From Symbiodinium sp. CCMP2592 (Eukaryota; Sar; Dinophyceae; Suessiales; Symbiodiniaceae), in contig CAJNDT010004902.1 of NCBI GenBank assembly GCA_905221615.1, forward strand, positions 496,001 through 560,000: a stretch of DNA of 64,000 nucleotides, written 5' to 3'. A program made the translations under genes and the position numbers. Of the stretch, positions 32,646 to 43,132 are shown piece after piece. The notes beneath the pieces were generated by a model. That model was not told where the DNA came from and made no database searches. It was given only the letters and a program-made list of their open reading frames with translations. Within the stretch, counting starts at the first letter, position 1. The number at the start of each line of letters is the position of its first letter.

Positions 32646-34680
32646 TAGGGATCTATTGTAAACAACGTGGTTTCCTTATTATGGTAGCTTAAATTAAATC
32701 CCTTAACAAGAACCCAGTATTGCAACCTACAGTTGGATGGGTCATGGGTTGTTTGTAGAGCATAGGAGCCTCAACAATGAGCATTGTTAGTCTGGTAGGT
32801 CTTGTGGTTCATAGAACCATCTTTTCATGAAGTAGTGGCAGTCACGCAGACTGTGGGGATTTTGCTGCAGGCCGAAGGGGGTTTTGATTCAGCCTTTAAA
32901 AGCAATGGACGGCGAGCTTTCCAACCACCGGAAGCCTCAACCAGAAGCAGGTTCTCGTTGCAAAGCACCATTCTGGGGTAGTGGAATCTGGGCGTGTTGC
33001 TCTTTTGAAGTCAACTCCGGAGAATTGGCAGTAGAGTAAGAAGAAACGCAGTTGCATTTACGAAATTTCTTTTAGCACGAAGAAATCAGTAGCAGTAAGA
33101 ATACTGGCAACAAAAGAAGAAGTGGCATGGACTTGCAACAAGGTTCCCGAAGACGGGTGCAAATCAAACTCCCCCCCCTGCGGAGAAAATAGACAAAGCC
33201 GCTCGTTGAACACACTGGCCGTTCACGACCATCTTCATGCCGTGGCATGACTATCCTAGCACGGAGCTTTCGCCTCAAGCGATGACGAACAAGATGCTGC
33301 ACAGCAGATTTGTGGTTTCAGACCGTCTGCTGTGTATCCTTTAACCACACTTAAGACCCAAGGCTATCGGATCCTTAACCATTCAAACCCTTAAAGTTCA
33401 GTTCCCTAAGTCAAAGCTAACCTAGGGAATCTTCGAAATCCTTTGAGCAGGGCATCTGGTGTGCTTCCCAAGCCGGGATTTGGGAGTGAGGTATTGTTTG
33501 GGATTTGGGGATCCTAAAGGCACCCTTCTAATAATTTTGAACTTCATAGCCCGTGATTTAAAAGACTGAACCCGAAAGCTTCAACTCCAAAAATTGTTGA
33601 GGGTTTGGCGTTCAGACATCGACGCTCGGCCTCCTAACTATCCCGAAGCTCCTGAACGGACCGCCCGCGACGGCCAGGTCGAGAAGCAGCTGAAGGCTCG
33701 AGACTTCACCGAAGCCCCGAAACCCTACAGTAGTAGCCCAAAGGTTGGGTTGGAAACTCAATAGTCTCAATCCTTTAGAGTAATATGTATATAGGAATCC
33801 CAGCAACAACTGTCCTTCATCCGGTTTCCAACTATTGAGATTACTGTACACTTGTCCGAAGCTTTCATAGCCCCTGCTGAACCCCTAAATCTGCAAAGAA
33901 CATTCTCATGCCGATGCCGTCTCTTGTGCTCTAATGTTCGTGCTGAGTGTAATTTTCAGCTTGGGGGCCAGGTCTAGGATTTTTCGCGGCGTCTCGCGAA
34001 TGAAGCAGCACCCACGAACCCTCGAACCTTTTCGGCATCAGTTCTCACCCGCTACCTTGGTTTGGTTCGCGTTTCTTGCTCTGCGTGTGACTATCGCGAA
34101 GGATATTCCGAGTCAGAGTGGTAGTTCTCTTCACGTAGCATAGCGCTGTCATTGCCACGGCGGTTGTCGCGACTGGAAGTCGGCAACGACACTACACTTT
34201 AACTGAGCACAAGAAAACAACACAGAAGCAGCATCGTCACAAAAGGCAGCAGTGCCAATAAGCAAAGGAGTATTTGCGCAATTGTTCACTTGCTTTTGTA
34301 ACAATTCTCAGTATCTCTATGATTCTGATATGATTGGGACTGGGCCAGCGGAACTTAGTAACTCGGGCGAGTGGAGCGTTACGTCTAGGTTTGGGGGTTC
34401 ACCCCCAAGCGCCCCATATAAAACTGCTACAATGGAGGCTTCTTGCCAATGCGGGTCCTTTCCGGATCCTCTTCGACATCAGTTGGCTAGTTAATTGACT
34501 TGCGAGCTGACTACCTGCTTACCTAGCTTACCTACCTAACTATATATTTGCATAACTACCTGTTTACCTACCTGCCTACGTACCTATCTTACCCTAACTA
34601 GGTAACTGACTAACCAACCAATCAACCAAGTAAGCCCGACTGGTACCACTGGTAGTGCTGCTATGACTGCTGCTGCTACT
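32646..34680. other. Intergenic region
   Basis: No supported genes. An imperfect fold-back lies at about 33,738-33,842 (TTGGAAACTCAATAGTCTCAA and its approximate inverse). A 69-codon frame at 33,934-34,143 begins with a hydrophobic stretch, but there is nothing to support it. Short TACC/TACCT phrases recur at 34,500-34,600. Confidence 0.4.
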
Positions 34681-34685
34681 CCGCC

Positions 34686-34688
34686 TAG

Positions 34689-34733
<45 letters not shown>

Positions 34734-34815
34734 CACTGCCCCGACCACTACTACTACTACCACCACCACCACCACCACTACCATTACCAATACCATGACG
34801 ACTACTACTACTGCT
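34686..34815. repeat. (CTA)n / (CCA)n trinucleotide tract
   Basis: About 50 bases of near-pure CTA repeats are followed by mixed CTA and CCA units. The long Thr and Val homopolymer frames read from it are artefacts of the repeat. Confidence 0.9.
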
Positions 34816-34923
34816 ACTGTTATTAGTGCTTGCATTGTTCACATTGCTTTTTGACCATTATTCTTTTCAGTGTTGTCATTATCATGATGAACCCACGACT
34901 TTCGGGCGACATGAATCGCGGAG

Positions 34924-35903
34924 GTGCATCATGTGCAGCAGCGGCTCGCCGGTCAGCAGCAGCCTGTCCGTGAGCTGCTGGCCGGGAAACGGGGGGGTCT
35001 CTTGTCAGCGTTCCAGGAAGTGTTTGGGCATTGGGGCTTTGGTGCATGCACGCCCTTACGAATCTCATAGGGTGGGTGGTTGTCGCAGAACCGGTTTGCT
35101 TGATTGAAGTGCTGGCCTAATGCAGCATCGGACGTCTTTTTGTTCTGGCGCAGGCTGCGGCTGGCTCCCCGGCCCCGAGCGGCGAAGCGCCTGCGGAGAT
35201 GCTGGAGGAATACCGCTAACGAGCTAAAGCTTTGCCCCCAAGCACTTGTCATGGAGCATAAGTTGTGGAGGAATCCACGCACGAGTGGTGGGAACCATGC
35301 AGGCAAGGGAACACCAAGCACCTGTCCAACTATGCTGGTGTTATCGCATTGAAAGCTTCGGGATGTGGCCTGCAGACCTGATGCTGCGCTTGGGTGTCGG
35401 TCCAAGCTTTCGGACTTCGGTTCTTCCGATGCAGGAGATCATCCGACAGCAGAGCCTCGGTGAGCCAGCTGTGTGTATTATAGGGGCCTAAATCATCACC
35501 TATACTATTTTGGGGGTTCCCTTGTTTTGACTATAATGTGAGGTTTTGAAGGTATGGGAGTCTCACCCTTCCAGGTTGGTTGCAGAAGGATGTTTTCAGT
35601 CTCGTGACAACATGCTGCTGCAAGGGCTGAAAGGAAGGTCGAAATCTGTATCTTGCACTCTTACAATCAAAAGATGTTGCAGATGCCCGTCAAAGTGCAG
35701 CGGAGCTTTAGAGCCGTCCCGCTTTCTGCTCTGCACAGCAGGACACCAATACCAGTGAAAACGATCGTACTGGCAGCACAGCCGAGGTTTACAAACGCTT
35801 TGACAAGGGCCCCAAGGCCCGACCACCGAAAGCCCCAAGAGAGAGCGCTCGGGCTCTGCTTAAGGAAGACCGCCCGCAACATCGGCCGCTCGCCAGCAGT
35901 TGA
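34924..35903 (+). CDS. Spliced host gene candidate with GC-donor introns
   Basis: Coding-like islands on the plus strand join in phase. Exon 34,924-35,043 (VHHVQQRLAGQQQPVRELLA..., ending HWGFG) has the GC donor GGT|GCATGC. Exon 35,154-35,214 (AAAGSPAPSGEAPAEMLEEY) has the GC donor ACC|GCTAAC. An exon from 35,308 continues (R)NTKHLSNYAGVIALKAS. Later islands are GAGATCATCCGACAGCAG before GTGAGC at about 35,460, 35,600-35,647 (SRDNMLLQGLKGRSKS, GT donor) and 35,739-35,903 (QDTNTSENDRTGSTAEVYKR... to TGA). The last two join in phase 0. A family-A half-repeat sits in one intron. The start exon was not found. No family was recognised; the protein would be polar and basic at its end. Confidence 0.4.
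35483..35550. repeat. Family-A repeat, left half
   Basis: GGGGCCTAAATCATCACCTATACTATTTTGGGGGTTCC matches the left half of the family. The right terminal half is missing. It lies in a putative intron. Confidence 0.55.
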
Positions 35904-36134
35904 TGCGGCTTCCGAGTCTCGGGGCTCGGGATGCGCGCTGCTTTTGAGTATTCAGGGTCCGGTCTGAGGCTCGCTCGAAAACTCTTCAGGGCACCGAGAG
36001 ATCCCCGGGCCGTAGTCACAGAAAGGTTGCAAAGCCTTCTGGACTCATGCTCTGAGACAGGGATTGCTCCTGTGTGCAGGATGATTTGAGCTTTTGCGCT
36101 GACTGTCTGATTCCGTCTTGTGCAATCTCGCATC

Positions 36135-36440
36135 ATGCCAGGAGAGGACCTCTTGGAGGACATGCTGAAGCTCGACTCCCTTGCAGGCTTGTATTGATTT
36201 TTCTTGCTGCCGCCATACAGCATACGAGACGCTGTCGCAGAACTACTCTGAAGAAAGATTCCGATGCCTATGGCAAAACACAGATGCTACTGCAGCCACA
36301 GCAACCCCCCGCCATTCTCACTCGGCTTAGACTTCAAAGGTCACAGACAAGAGGTGTGCAGAGAGGGCCGCAGAGGCATGGCTCCCCGAGCAAACCGGAA
36401 ACTCAGCACTTCAAGAAAGGCTAAATCCGTCAGCATTCTG
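36135..36440 (+). CDS. 5' exons of a candidate host gene
   Basis: ATG at 36,135 opens MPGEDLLEDMLKLDSLA and meets a GC donor at 36,187 (GCAG|GCTTG). From 36,221 after CATACAG the reading (A)YETLSQNYSEERFRCLWQNT continues in phase. A further island after GTGCAGAG at about 36,357 reads RAAEAWLPEQTGNSALQERL. The first intron would be only 34 bases, which is unusually short and weakens the join. Islands downstream to 36,700 are open in competing frames. No function was recognised. Confidence 0.3.
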
Positions 36441-36751
36441 AGGCTTGTCGCCGTTTTTGGAAAAGGCCTTTCACACAATAGGCAGCAGCTATGGTGTTGA
36501 AAGATTGGCTGTACGACCGGGGCAAGGAAGCATGACATTGTTATCAGGACCAAACCACTAACGTGTGAAGCCCTGCAAACTACGGCCATCCAGCACCGCG
36601 CGAAGGTCTCTACCAGGCAGACAGAGAGGCGGCCGTGGTCCTCCGATAATGGGCTTGCACTTGAGAATATACTGGCTGCATGACGAGCCATGTGCGAGGT
36701 AGCGAACAAAAATACAGCTTCGTTTGTGTTCAGAAGGGTGATCCACCACAG

Positions 36752-37338
36752 TGAGGGATCGCGGTTTTGTCAGCAACGCTTTGCTTGTTGCTGCAAGCCG
36801 GCAGGTGCGAAAGCTTGCGCTGTCGCAGCTCGACGATCTGGTGGACCAGGCACAGCTGGTGCGTTTCCGGTTCAGGGATTTGGAGTGTGCAGGCTCAGGA
36901 CGTTCTTAGGTCCAGAGCCTTGCAAGGCCAAGCTGCCTCGCGTCATTGCTTCAATCGGAGATGAGCTCGCAACCGAACCCTGTGCCCCTCCTTGTGAAGC
37001 TTTGTTTCGGCCGGACACGCGTGAAGCAACCGAAGCTCTTGTGGAGTCCAAGTGTAAGCCATGAAAAACTGCCGGTTTCAGGATGCTCCCATGAGGACTG
37101 AGTTGTCGCAAATCCGGATTGCCGTTCATGCACCTGCTGTCATACAGGACCTGAAACAGCCGTGTCATTTGGGACTCGTTTCGAGGGCGTTTGTGAAAGA
37201 ACGGTCAGACATGGACTTCTCGGAGCTCCGTCGCCTTTTTGAGGTGGACACTGCCAAGGCACAGCTGCTGAAGAAGCGGAAGGAGCTCGAGGCGATGGTC
37301 GCAGACGAGGCAAGCAGGCAGCATGCAGGATGGTACAT
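36752..37338 (+). CDS. Three-exon host gene segment with coiled-coil end
   Basis: Exon 36,752-36,884 (VRDRGFVSNALLVAASRQVR... to RFRFRDL) ends GA|GTGTGC. Exon 36,927-37,053, after GCAAG, completes that Glu codon and reads PSCLASLLQSEMSSQPN..., ending AGT|GTAAGC. Exon 37,082 onward, after TTTCAG, continues in phase 0 with DAPMRTELSQIRIAVHAPAV and then MDFSELRRLFEVDTAKAQLLKKRKELEAM in pieces, a likely coiled coil. The frame then runs into the family-B repeat at 37,339. The two joins keep frame with standard GT-AG signals, which is good support. It could belong to the same gene as 36,135. No family was recognised. Confidence 0.42.
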
Positions 37339-37436
37339 GGGAGTTTCCGAAAAAATTAGGGGTACCTTATCTTGGGTTCCTTATAAGAAGGATCCTACTA
37401 TTTAGGGTACCTATGTTAGGGTTCCCCATAACTCCC
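37339..37436. repeat. Family-B fold-back repeat, best copy
   Basis: GGGAGTTTCCGAAAAAATTAGGGG, then TACCTTAT, an inner palindrome around CCTTATAAGAAGG, and a right arm ending GGGTTCCCCATAACTCCC. It interrupts a putative exon or intron boundary. Confidence 0.75.
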
Positions 37437-37936
37437 ACGTGAAAAAGCCCGGCATCTTTTGTTTTGGAATACTCCTGTCAAAATCATGACCAATGATCAT
37501 CATAGTTGCCGTCATAGTTGCCGTCAGGTGTCATCACCACAGTCACCACTATGACCAGCAGCATCACCATCCACGTCATCACGCTCGTCATCTCTGAATG
37601 GTCTGCGCAGAAAGAAGACGGACAATGGTCACCATCATCCGCGGGTAGCAGTCGCCGCTCTCAGCCGTCGTAACAGCAGGCAGAAGCAGCAGCAGCATCT
37701 TCGTCGCTATCTTGGCGGCGATGTAGCGGGCGGACTCAGTAGAACATCGAAGTCCTCACGGCTACGCAGGGCCTTAACTGCCTTAACTGAGCAAATCTGC
37801 GTGAGCGGCAAAACAGATCGCCCCCACAGGCTCAACTACGAAGCCTAGAGCAAGACAAATTCAATCAAGTCGAATCAGAGCCAGACCGTGCCTCAGACAT
37901 CGAAGCCACCGGGCCGCCCCAAACCCTCCCTCCAAG
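37437..37936. other. Non-coding, CAT/ATC-rich
   Basis: Short degenerate CATCA/GTCATCA phrases dominate up to about 37,640. No supported gene. Confidence 0.45.
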
Positions 37937-38575
37937 GCGGAGGTTGCAGCCGATGCGACTCCGGCCCAGCTCGAGAAGGAGGCCCCCGCTTTTGTAGCAG
38001 TTTGCCAGGAGTTGGTAAGGTTCCGTTGTTCCTTTGGGGAGTCTGCGAACATGACAGGGGCTGCATGGTGTGATGAATTCCACACTATCTGGTCGGTGAC
38101 GTAGGCTTAGCGCTTTACAGGTGCATCTCCTACGTCTTTCACTTTGGAACTCAAGCTCCCGCACTCTTTGGGCCAAGGTTACCCCACCGCAGTCGCCCGC
38201 CGCTGAAAGCATGGAACCGGAAGCAAGCAGGCCTGGATCCAGTACGGAGAGTGCTCCAGAACATAGACACATAGCAACACACACACACTCTCTCTCTCTC
38301 TCTGTCTCGCTCTCGTATTACTCCGAACGGTCAGAGGCATCAGAGAACGCAAAGCTTGGCATGTAGTTTTGCGTCATAATTATCGCCGGGAGCAGCGCAA
38401 CAGAAGATGGCTCTCAAGCGTTCCTGTTTGCAGCATGCCGCATTTCGCAGAAGCGGAGGTCGCAGAACGAATCCCCGTGCCTGGAAGACATCAGGCCTTG
38501 CAGCCTCTGGATTGCGAGTTTTCTTCCGGCAGTGCCAAGAAAGATCCAAAAAGGCACAGAGGAATAGTAATATAG
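37937..38575 (+). CDS. Spliced host gene candidate, function unknown
   Basis: After CTCCAAG, 37,937 opens AEVAADATPAQLEKEAPAFV and VCQEL, with a GTAAGG donor at 38,015 in phase 0. The same frame is also open on to 38,105. An island at about 38,157-38,275 reads RTLWAKVTPPQSPAAESM. A terminal island from 38,434, after TTTGCAG, reads MPHFAEAEVAERIPVPGRHQ and ends at TAG (38,573-38,575). A (CT)n run lies at 38,285-38,305. The joins between islands are not settled. Confidence 0.35.
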
Positions 38576-38674
38576 TCATAAAGCAATAATATGGTCATAT
38601 AGCACTGTAGCACTGCAGAAGTTTCTGGGGGGACCAGGGCCTCCTAATTTCGGATGCTCCACGGCAGGTGCCGG

Positions 38675-38768
38675 CTGCGGCTGCGTTCCCAAGAGCGGCC
38701 CCAGGGCTACGTGGCATCTTGCCTTGATCTCCCGATAGAAGTCAAAGCTTCAGAGCTTACAGGGAACT
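38675..38768 (+). other. Exon-like stretch before a hairpin
   Basis: The frame reads ERPQGYVASCLDLPIEVKAS and runs up to the fold-back repeat at 38,769. It could be an exon of a neighbouring gene. Confidence 0.2.
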
Positions 38769-38853
38769 CCAGAAAGTTGGAATATGGATTACTGGTAGGA
38801 TCCCTACAAATTTACCTCAAAGGGGTTACGATAATGATATTCCAACTTTCTGG
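38769..38853. repeat. Fold-back repeat with 17-base perfect arms
   Basis: CCAGAAAGTTGGAATAT (38,769-38,785) and its exact inverse (38,837-38,853), with a 51-base loop. This would form a strong hairpin in RNA. Confidence 0.85.
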
Positions 38854-39120
38854 CTTCTACTGTAGGGTGTAGGTTTAGGGTTGAATGGGCTTTGGGGTCC
38901 TAGGGTTCAGCAGCTGGAGTACTCGTCTTAGTCGCAGTTAGTAGCATAAGAGGCATAGGAGTAGGAGTAGCGGCTGCGGCCTGGTGAGGTTTTGGAGTAG
39001 CCGAGAGCTTCAAGCACGGGCTTGTCTGGATCGTGAGTCGCATTTCGCCAGCTTTTGGCCCCTCGCACCCGGCTGCAAAAGAAGTCTTCGTTTCGTTTTT
39101 CGCATGTCCCTATGTTCCAA

Positions 39121-40210
39121 GGTCTCGGCAAATGCACGTGGAGTCAGTGCGGAGGCCCGAAAGGTCCAAGCTGCATTGACTTAGCACTATATTACTTGCT
39201 CATGGCGGAAGTATAAAGCCGAGTAAAAAGCGCACTGTCCTCCTGGGATAGGGCTCGAGCTCGAAAGATCACCTGAAAAGTCGGGGCCGCTGCAGGACGT
39301 AGATCTACAGCTGGATGGCGATTTGCTTCGGATTACGGGCCTTGCCCGCCCGACGCTGCAGGTTGGTTTTGAGGGCCGCGCTTGAATTGTTTGTCCCACT
39401 CGGGCACGGTCCATGGTGTTGTTGAACAGGCTTCAACCAAGCATTGCAAGAAAAGCCTATAAAGCTTCTCACCAAGTCAAGCATGTGTGCAGGATGCGGC
39501 ATTCCTCAGGAGCAGGCTGCGCCGAGAGCCAAGTGTCGAGGAGACCTTAGGGAACTACACTGTGGCAAGATGCAGGCGAATTCGCAGCTTTCTCGTTGCC
39601 TGCGCGCCTGCTTGTTCATGCCCCAAAACCCCTGTTTCCAACGATCTAAAAGACTGACACATCCTCGCACCTATCCTTCGCCCATATTTGTTTGAGCTTT
39701 ACGGCGGAGGACTACGCCGCTTTCGGTTTCGGCGACTCGGCATCGTGTTCTTGTGTGGCGGTATTCTGAACCCAGAGAAAAGGCACGAAGGATTCTCCGA
39801 GAGGGAATGCTCGCAACCAAGGACGATTCCAGGAAGCCATTCGAGTCCCGGCCGACGTCGATGTAAGCAAGATTCAGGCATCCACGCATGTTTAGCGCTT
39901 TAAGGCGTGGGGGTGCTAGTCTGAGATTTTCATGCATGCTTGTGCTGATAGGCCTCGTGCCACGATGGCCAGCTCCAGCTGATTTTGCCGCGCAGGCCCC
40001 ACATGTCCTGGAAGTAAAGCAAGCCACATGCAGGATGAACCACCACCTCCCGGCGAACACAGCCCAAAAGTTTTGGCACAGGCCGCGGCAGTTCCCACAG
40101 AGCTACCACTCTTTGCGGTCGAGGCCAGAATTGCTCCTCCAACGTTTCGTCTGCCACAACAATCCAAGAATCCACCCGACATCCCTGTTGTGAGCCCTTT
40201 TTCAGCCTAA
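39121..40210 (+). CDS. Spliced host gene candidate with clear terminal exon
   Basis: Islands in order: ~39,122-39,183 (VSANARGVSAEARKVQAALT, TAG); ~39,250-39,387 (GLELERSPEKSGPLQDVDLQ... to TGA); ~39,491-39,650 after GTGTGCAG (DAAFLRSRLRREPSVEETLG...); ~39,697-39,740 (FTAEDYAAFGFGDSASC); ~39,780-39,862 (RRILREGMLATKDDSRKPFE, then GTAAGC); an exon ending 40,013 (PADFAAQAPHVLE|GTAAAG); and 40,034-40,210 (DEPPPPGEHSPKVLAQAAAV... to TAA). The last two join in phase 0 and are the best supported. More than one gene may be present. No family was recognised. Confidence 0.38.
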
Positions 40211-40403
40211 GCTTGAAGCCGGAGCCGCAGGTGTTTTTCTGAGACACTCCGCATGCCTGCGCACACCTCAAGTCTGTCTTGAGGCCACCAATGTTCCCAG
40301 TTTGGTGAGCAAGACGGAGAGGTGTGTGAGGTGCTCAGCATAGTGGCTCCGAAGCAGCCGAGTTCCAACATTGTGTCTTTGTGCGCCCAGTGTGACTGAG
40401 GAC

Positions 40404-41221
40404 ATGAAATCCCAAATTCGTTGTACAGTGCAGGTGTTAGTGAAAGCGCACCTGCAACCTATGCCAGAGCCGTCCGTCGATCGGTTTGCAGGTCAATGCC
40501 TGTGGTGAGACAGCTTGAGCGTGTGCATCCTAGCAGTCCTGGCACTCCACCTGCAACCCGAGAAGAAGGATGAGCGGATCCGATTCTTGAACTTGGCCGC
40601 CCCGGACAATTGGGGCGCGCCGCGCAGTGGTCGAGAGAGCAGATGGAGGAGCTTACTTTTGGTCCCAAGCAAAGCAGCTGTACCTCACACATAGGATCTA
40701 AGTGCAAGCAGAGCCTCCTCGTTCGGTAGATGGGGCCGGAAGTACTGGCTGTACAGATACTCCGAGACTGCTCCGTGCTCAATGTGAGATGCGGCTCCGC
40801 AGGCCTTGTGGTCTCGCAGGTTCCCAGCACGAAGTCTCACCGCAACATACCCAGGGTGCTTCCTGTACAGCAGACCCTGTTAAAATCCTTCTTCCGTGAC
40901 TTGCAGCTGGAGGTCTAGTCTGTGGTTCTGGGACAATTAGGCCGGTTAGGCATGTTGGAGATGGGCGACTTTGCCTGTGATACCCCATCTCTCCGAAAGT
41001 CGCTTGTCTTCGGGCGGACAGACGCAAGCATTGGCCTTGCAGGTGTTTCGCCATCGCAGCCTGCTTTGGCTGCAGATCAGCCTAGAGTAACTGCAAGCCG
41101 CAAGCATTCAAGCCAGTGCTTTGCACCTACGATAACAGGGCTGAAGCTCTCCCTGGGGTTCCGACTACATCCCCATGCTGAGCATAAAGTTGCTAACCTG
41201 CTCGGGGTTGGTGTCTCATGA
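40404..41221 (+). CDS. Exon cluster, function unknown
   Basis: Coding-like islands: 40,404-40,508 from ATG (MKSQIRCTVQVLVKAHLQPM..., TGA); 40,534-40,694 (VLALHLQPEKKDERIRFLNL...); 40,730-40,918, an ATG directly after an AG acceptor (MGPEVLAVQILRDCSVLNVR... to TAG); and 40,922-41,221 (VLGQLGRLGMLEMGDFACDT...). Joins are not resolved, and no known domain was recognised. The dense run of open, low-complexity-free frames argues for a real gene. Confidence 0.33.
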
Positions 41222-41586
41222 CAATCGCAAGACGTACCTGCATCGTCGTCGCGATTTAGCAGTGGAGCTCCTGTGCAGCCTGGAAGAACAGGGCATAACG
41301 GTCACATGTCGCGCCATATAGAGCGGAATCTAGCAAAGTGAGGCTTATATCCTAAATTACTCAGTGCAAATCTGAGTGTAAATCTTCCATGAAAAAAGTT
41401 CTCCCACGCCATCAAAATTCGGCAAAGTACTCGTACAAAGAAGAGCGTGTGCAAGCATGCGAGCATGTAATGACTCTGCCACAGAGCATGGCGTCGTGGC
41501 AGATGCCAGTCCAACGGACGGTCTACCGCGCCTGGAGTGGCGAAGCTGCAAGACGAGCCAACAAGACAAGCAACATAGTCAGATAG

Positions 41587-41685
41587 GGTTGATGATATAA
41601 ATCCTGCATGACCCATAATAAGGAATATGCCATAATTCCCATGTTCTGGGGTCATTAAGATAATGCATGATTTATATCATCAACC
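41587..41685. repeat. Fold-back repeat with 17-base perfect arms
   Basis: GGTTGATGATATAAATC (41,587-41,603) and its exact inverse (41,669-41,685). Inner sequences TGCATGACCC and GGGTCATTAAGATAATGCAT extend the pairing imperfectly. Confidence 0.85.
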
Positions 41686-41884
41686 GCTACACAACATAGC
41701 GGTACCAGAGAAAGACAAGCATAGGGGGAACGGAGCATATTCTTAGATCGTAACTGGTCATCTCCTGTGCGACTGATCCATGCCGATACGGAGCTGCAGC
41801 CGCAGCCACAGCCTGACAGCACATCCTAGGCCCAAGGAAGGAAGCACCTTCTATCAGATTCTATCAGGTCCCGAAACCTAAGTG

Positions 41885-41946
41885 TAGCCCCTATACAATC
41901 CCAATATAACCAAAAAGGAGAACCTTTAGTTCCCCATGATACCCAA
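41885..41946. repeat. Family-C repeat
   Basis: Second copy of the repeat at 25,920. It shares ATATAACCAAAAAGG and AACCTTTAGTTCCCCATGATACCC. Confidence 0.6.
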
Positions 41947-43132
41947 CATGGGGAACTAACGGGTACGAGGTCGGGGCCTCGCCTCGCACCAGCTTTTTTC
42001 CTGCCTTTGGAAGCCTCCCGCCTTTGTGAAGCTCCAGCTTAGCCCTTTTTTCGAGACTGTCACGAAAGGAGGCCTGAAGGGCACGTTCAAAAAACTACTA
42101 CCGAATTAGTGTTTGTTAAAACATGTTTTATTGGGATACCTTAAATGCAAAATTTCAATCTACTGGGCATAGGGTGCAGCAGACCCCAGAGAGACTTCAA
42201 GTGAGGCGCTTCTACACGGCCCGGTCGAGCCTCTCCTTGCTCTCGGATGAGGCCCGGGTCTGGCCGAATTTAGACACACCTTTGTTTATTTGGTGGTCAC
42301 TTGCGAGAAAAGCAGAATCCTGCGATTTAGCCTCCATTCTGAGGTTCCCGTTTTTTATTTCTGAAGCTCCCGTATCGATATTTTTTACAATGACTGCCCT
42401 TCTTGTTTATTATTCATAGGATGACCTCATTGCTCTAACCATTGTGTCCGTGCGACGCCTATCTCTGTTGCTACCCCTACAACATAGCTGCTTTTTGTAC
42501 TAGTGCCGCTGACACGACTTCGGTGTATCACGGTCATGCTCATCATGTTCAGCTAATACTTCCGCCACTACTGCCCCCAATCCCTGCAGCATTGCTACTG
42601 CCATCACTGTTGTTTCAACTCATAGGCTTACTCTGTGCATCCCTTCCCAAAAAGCAGAAGCAGGAGCAGTCGTCGTCGTCGTAGCATGAGCCGGAGCAGC
42701 AGCAGCGGCATTTGTTCGCGAATTTTGCTCATTGCGGACATTCTGTGCATGATGGCCAGTGTGATCATGAGCATCCGATTTTCTAAACGCCTGTCGGTGT
42801 ACGACCAGGCATAGCGACAGCTCCAACGCGGGTCCTGCCACTGAACCCTACAGATTGGGCTCGGTTTAGGGTTTGCGGTGGCTCCGAGCACCAGCACGTG
42901 TCGCAACATGCGAAAAGAAAGCATGCCCACTCAAAGCCTCCATCCCTTCAGGCGAAGGGAGCCGCGGCAGAAAACCGAAAGAGGTCGGGCTTTGTTTATC
43001 TGTATCTGCTTCAGGACATCAAAGTGGATATCAGGTTAGGGTTCCGGATTAAGGGCGAAGCTGCAGCCCACATCATTTGCAGATTTCGTCAGTTCTTCCG
43101 TGGGCGAATCAGCCATGATCTTCACTATACGG

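Larger units (their letters stand above)
41222..43132. other. Intergenic region with two repeats
   Basis: A perfect-arm hairpin (41,587-41,685) and a family-C repeat (41,885-41,946). Open frames at 42,123-42,419 and 42,442-42,684 on the plus strand and 42,628-42,930 on the minus strand overlap and are not supported. Confidence 0.45.

Noticed and set aside
34584-34854. Poly-Val, poly-Ser and poly-Thr frames
   Set aside because: Produced by the CTA/CCA trinucleotide tract.
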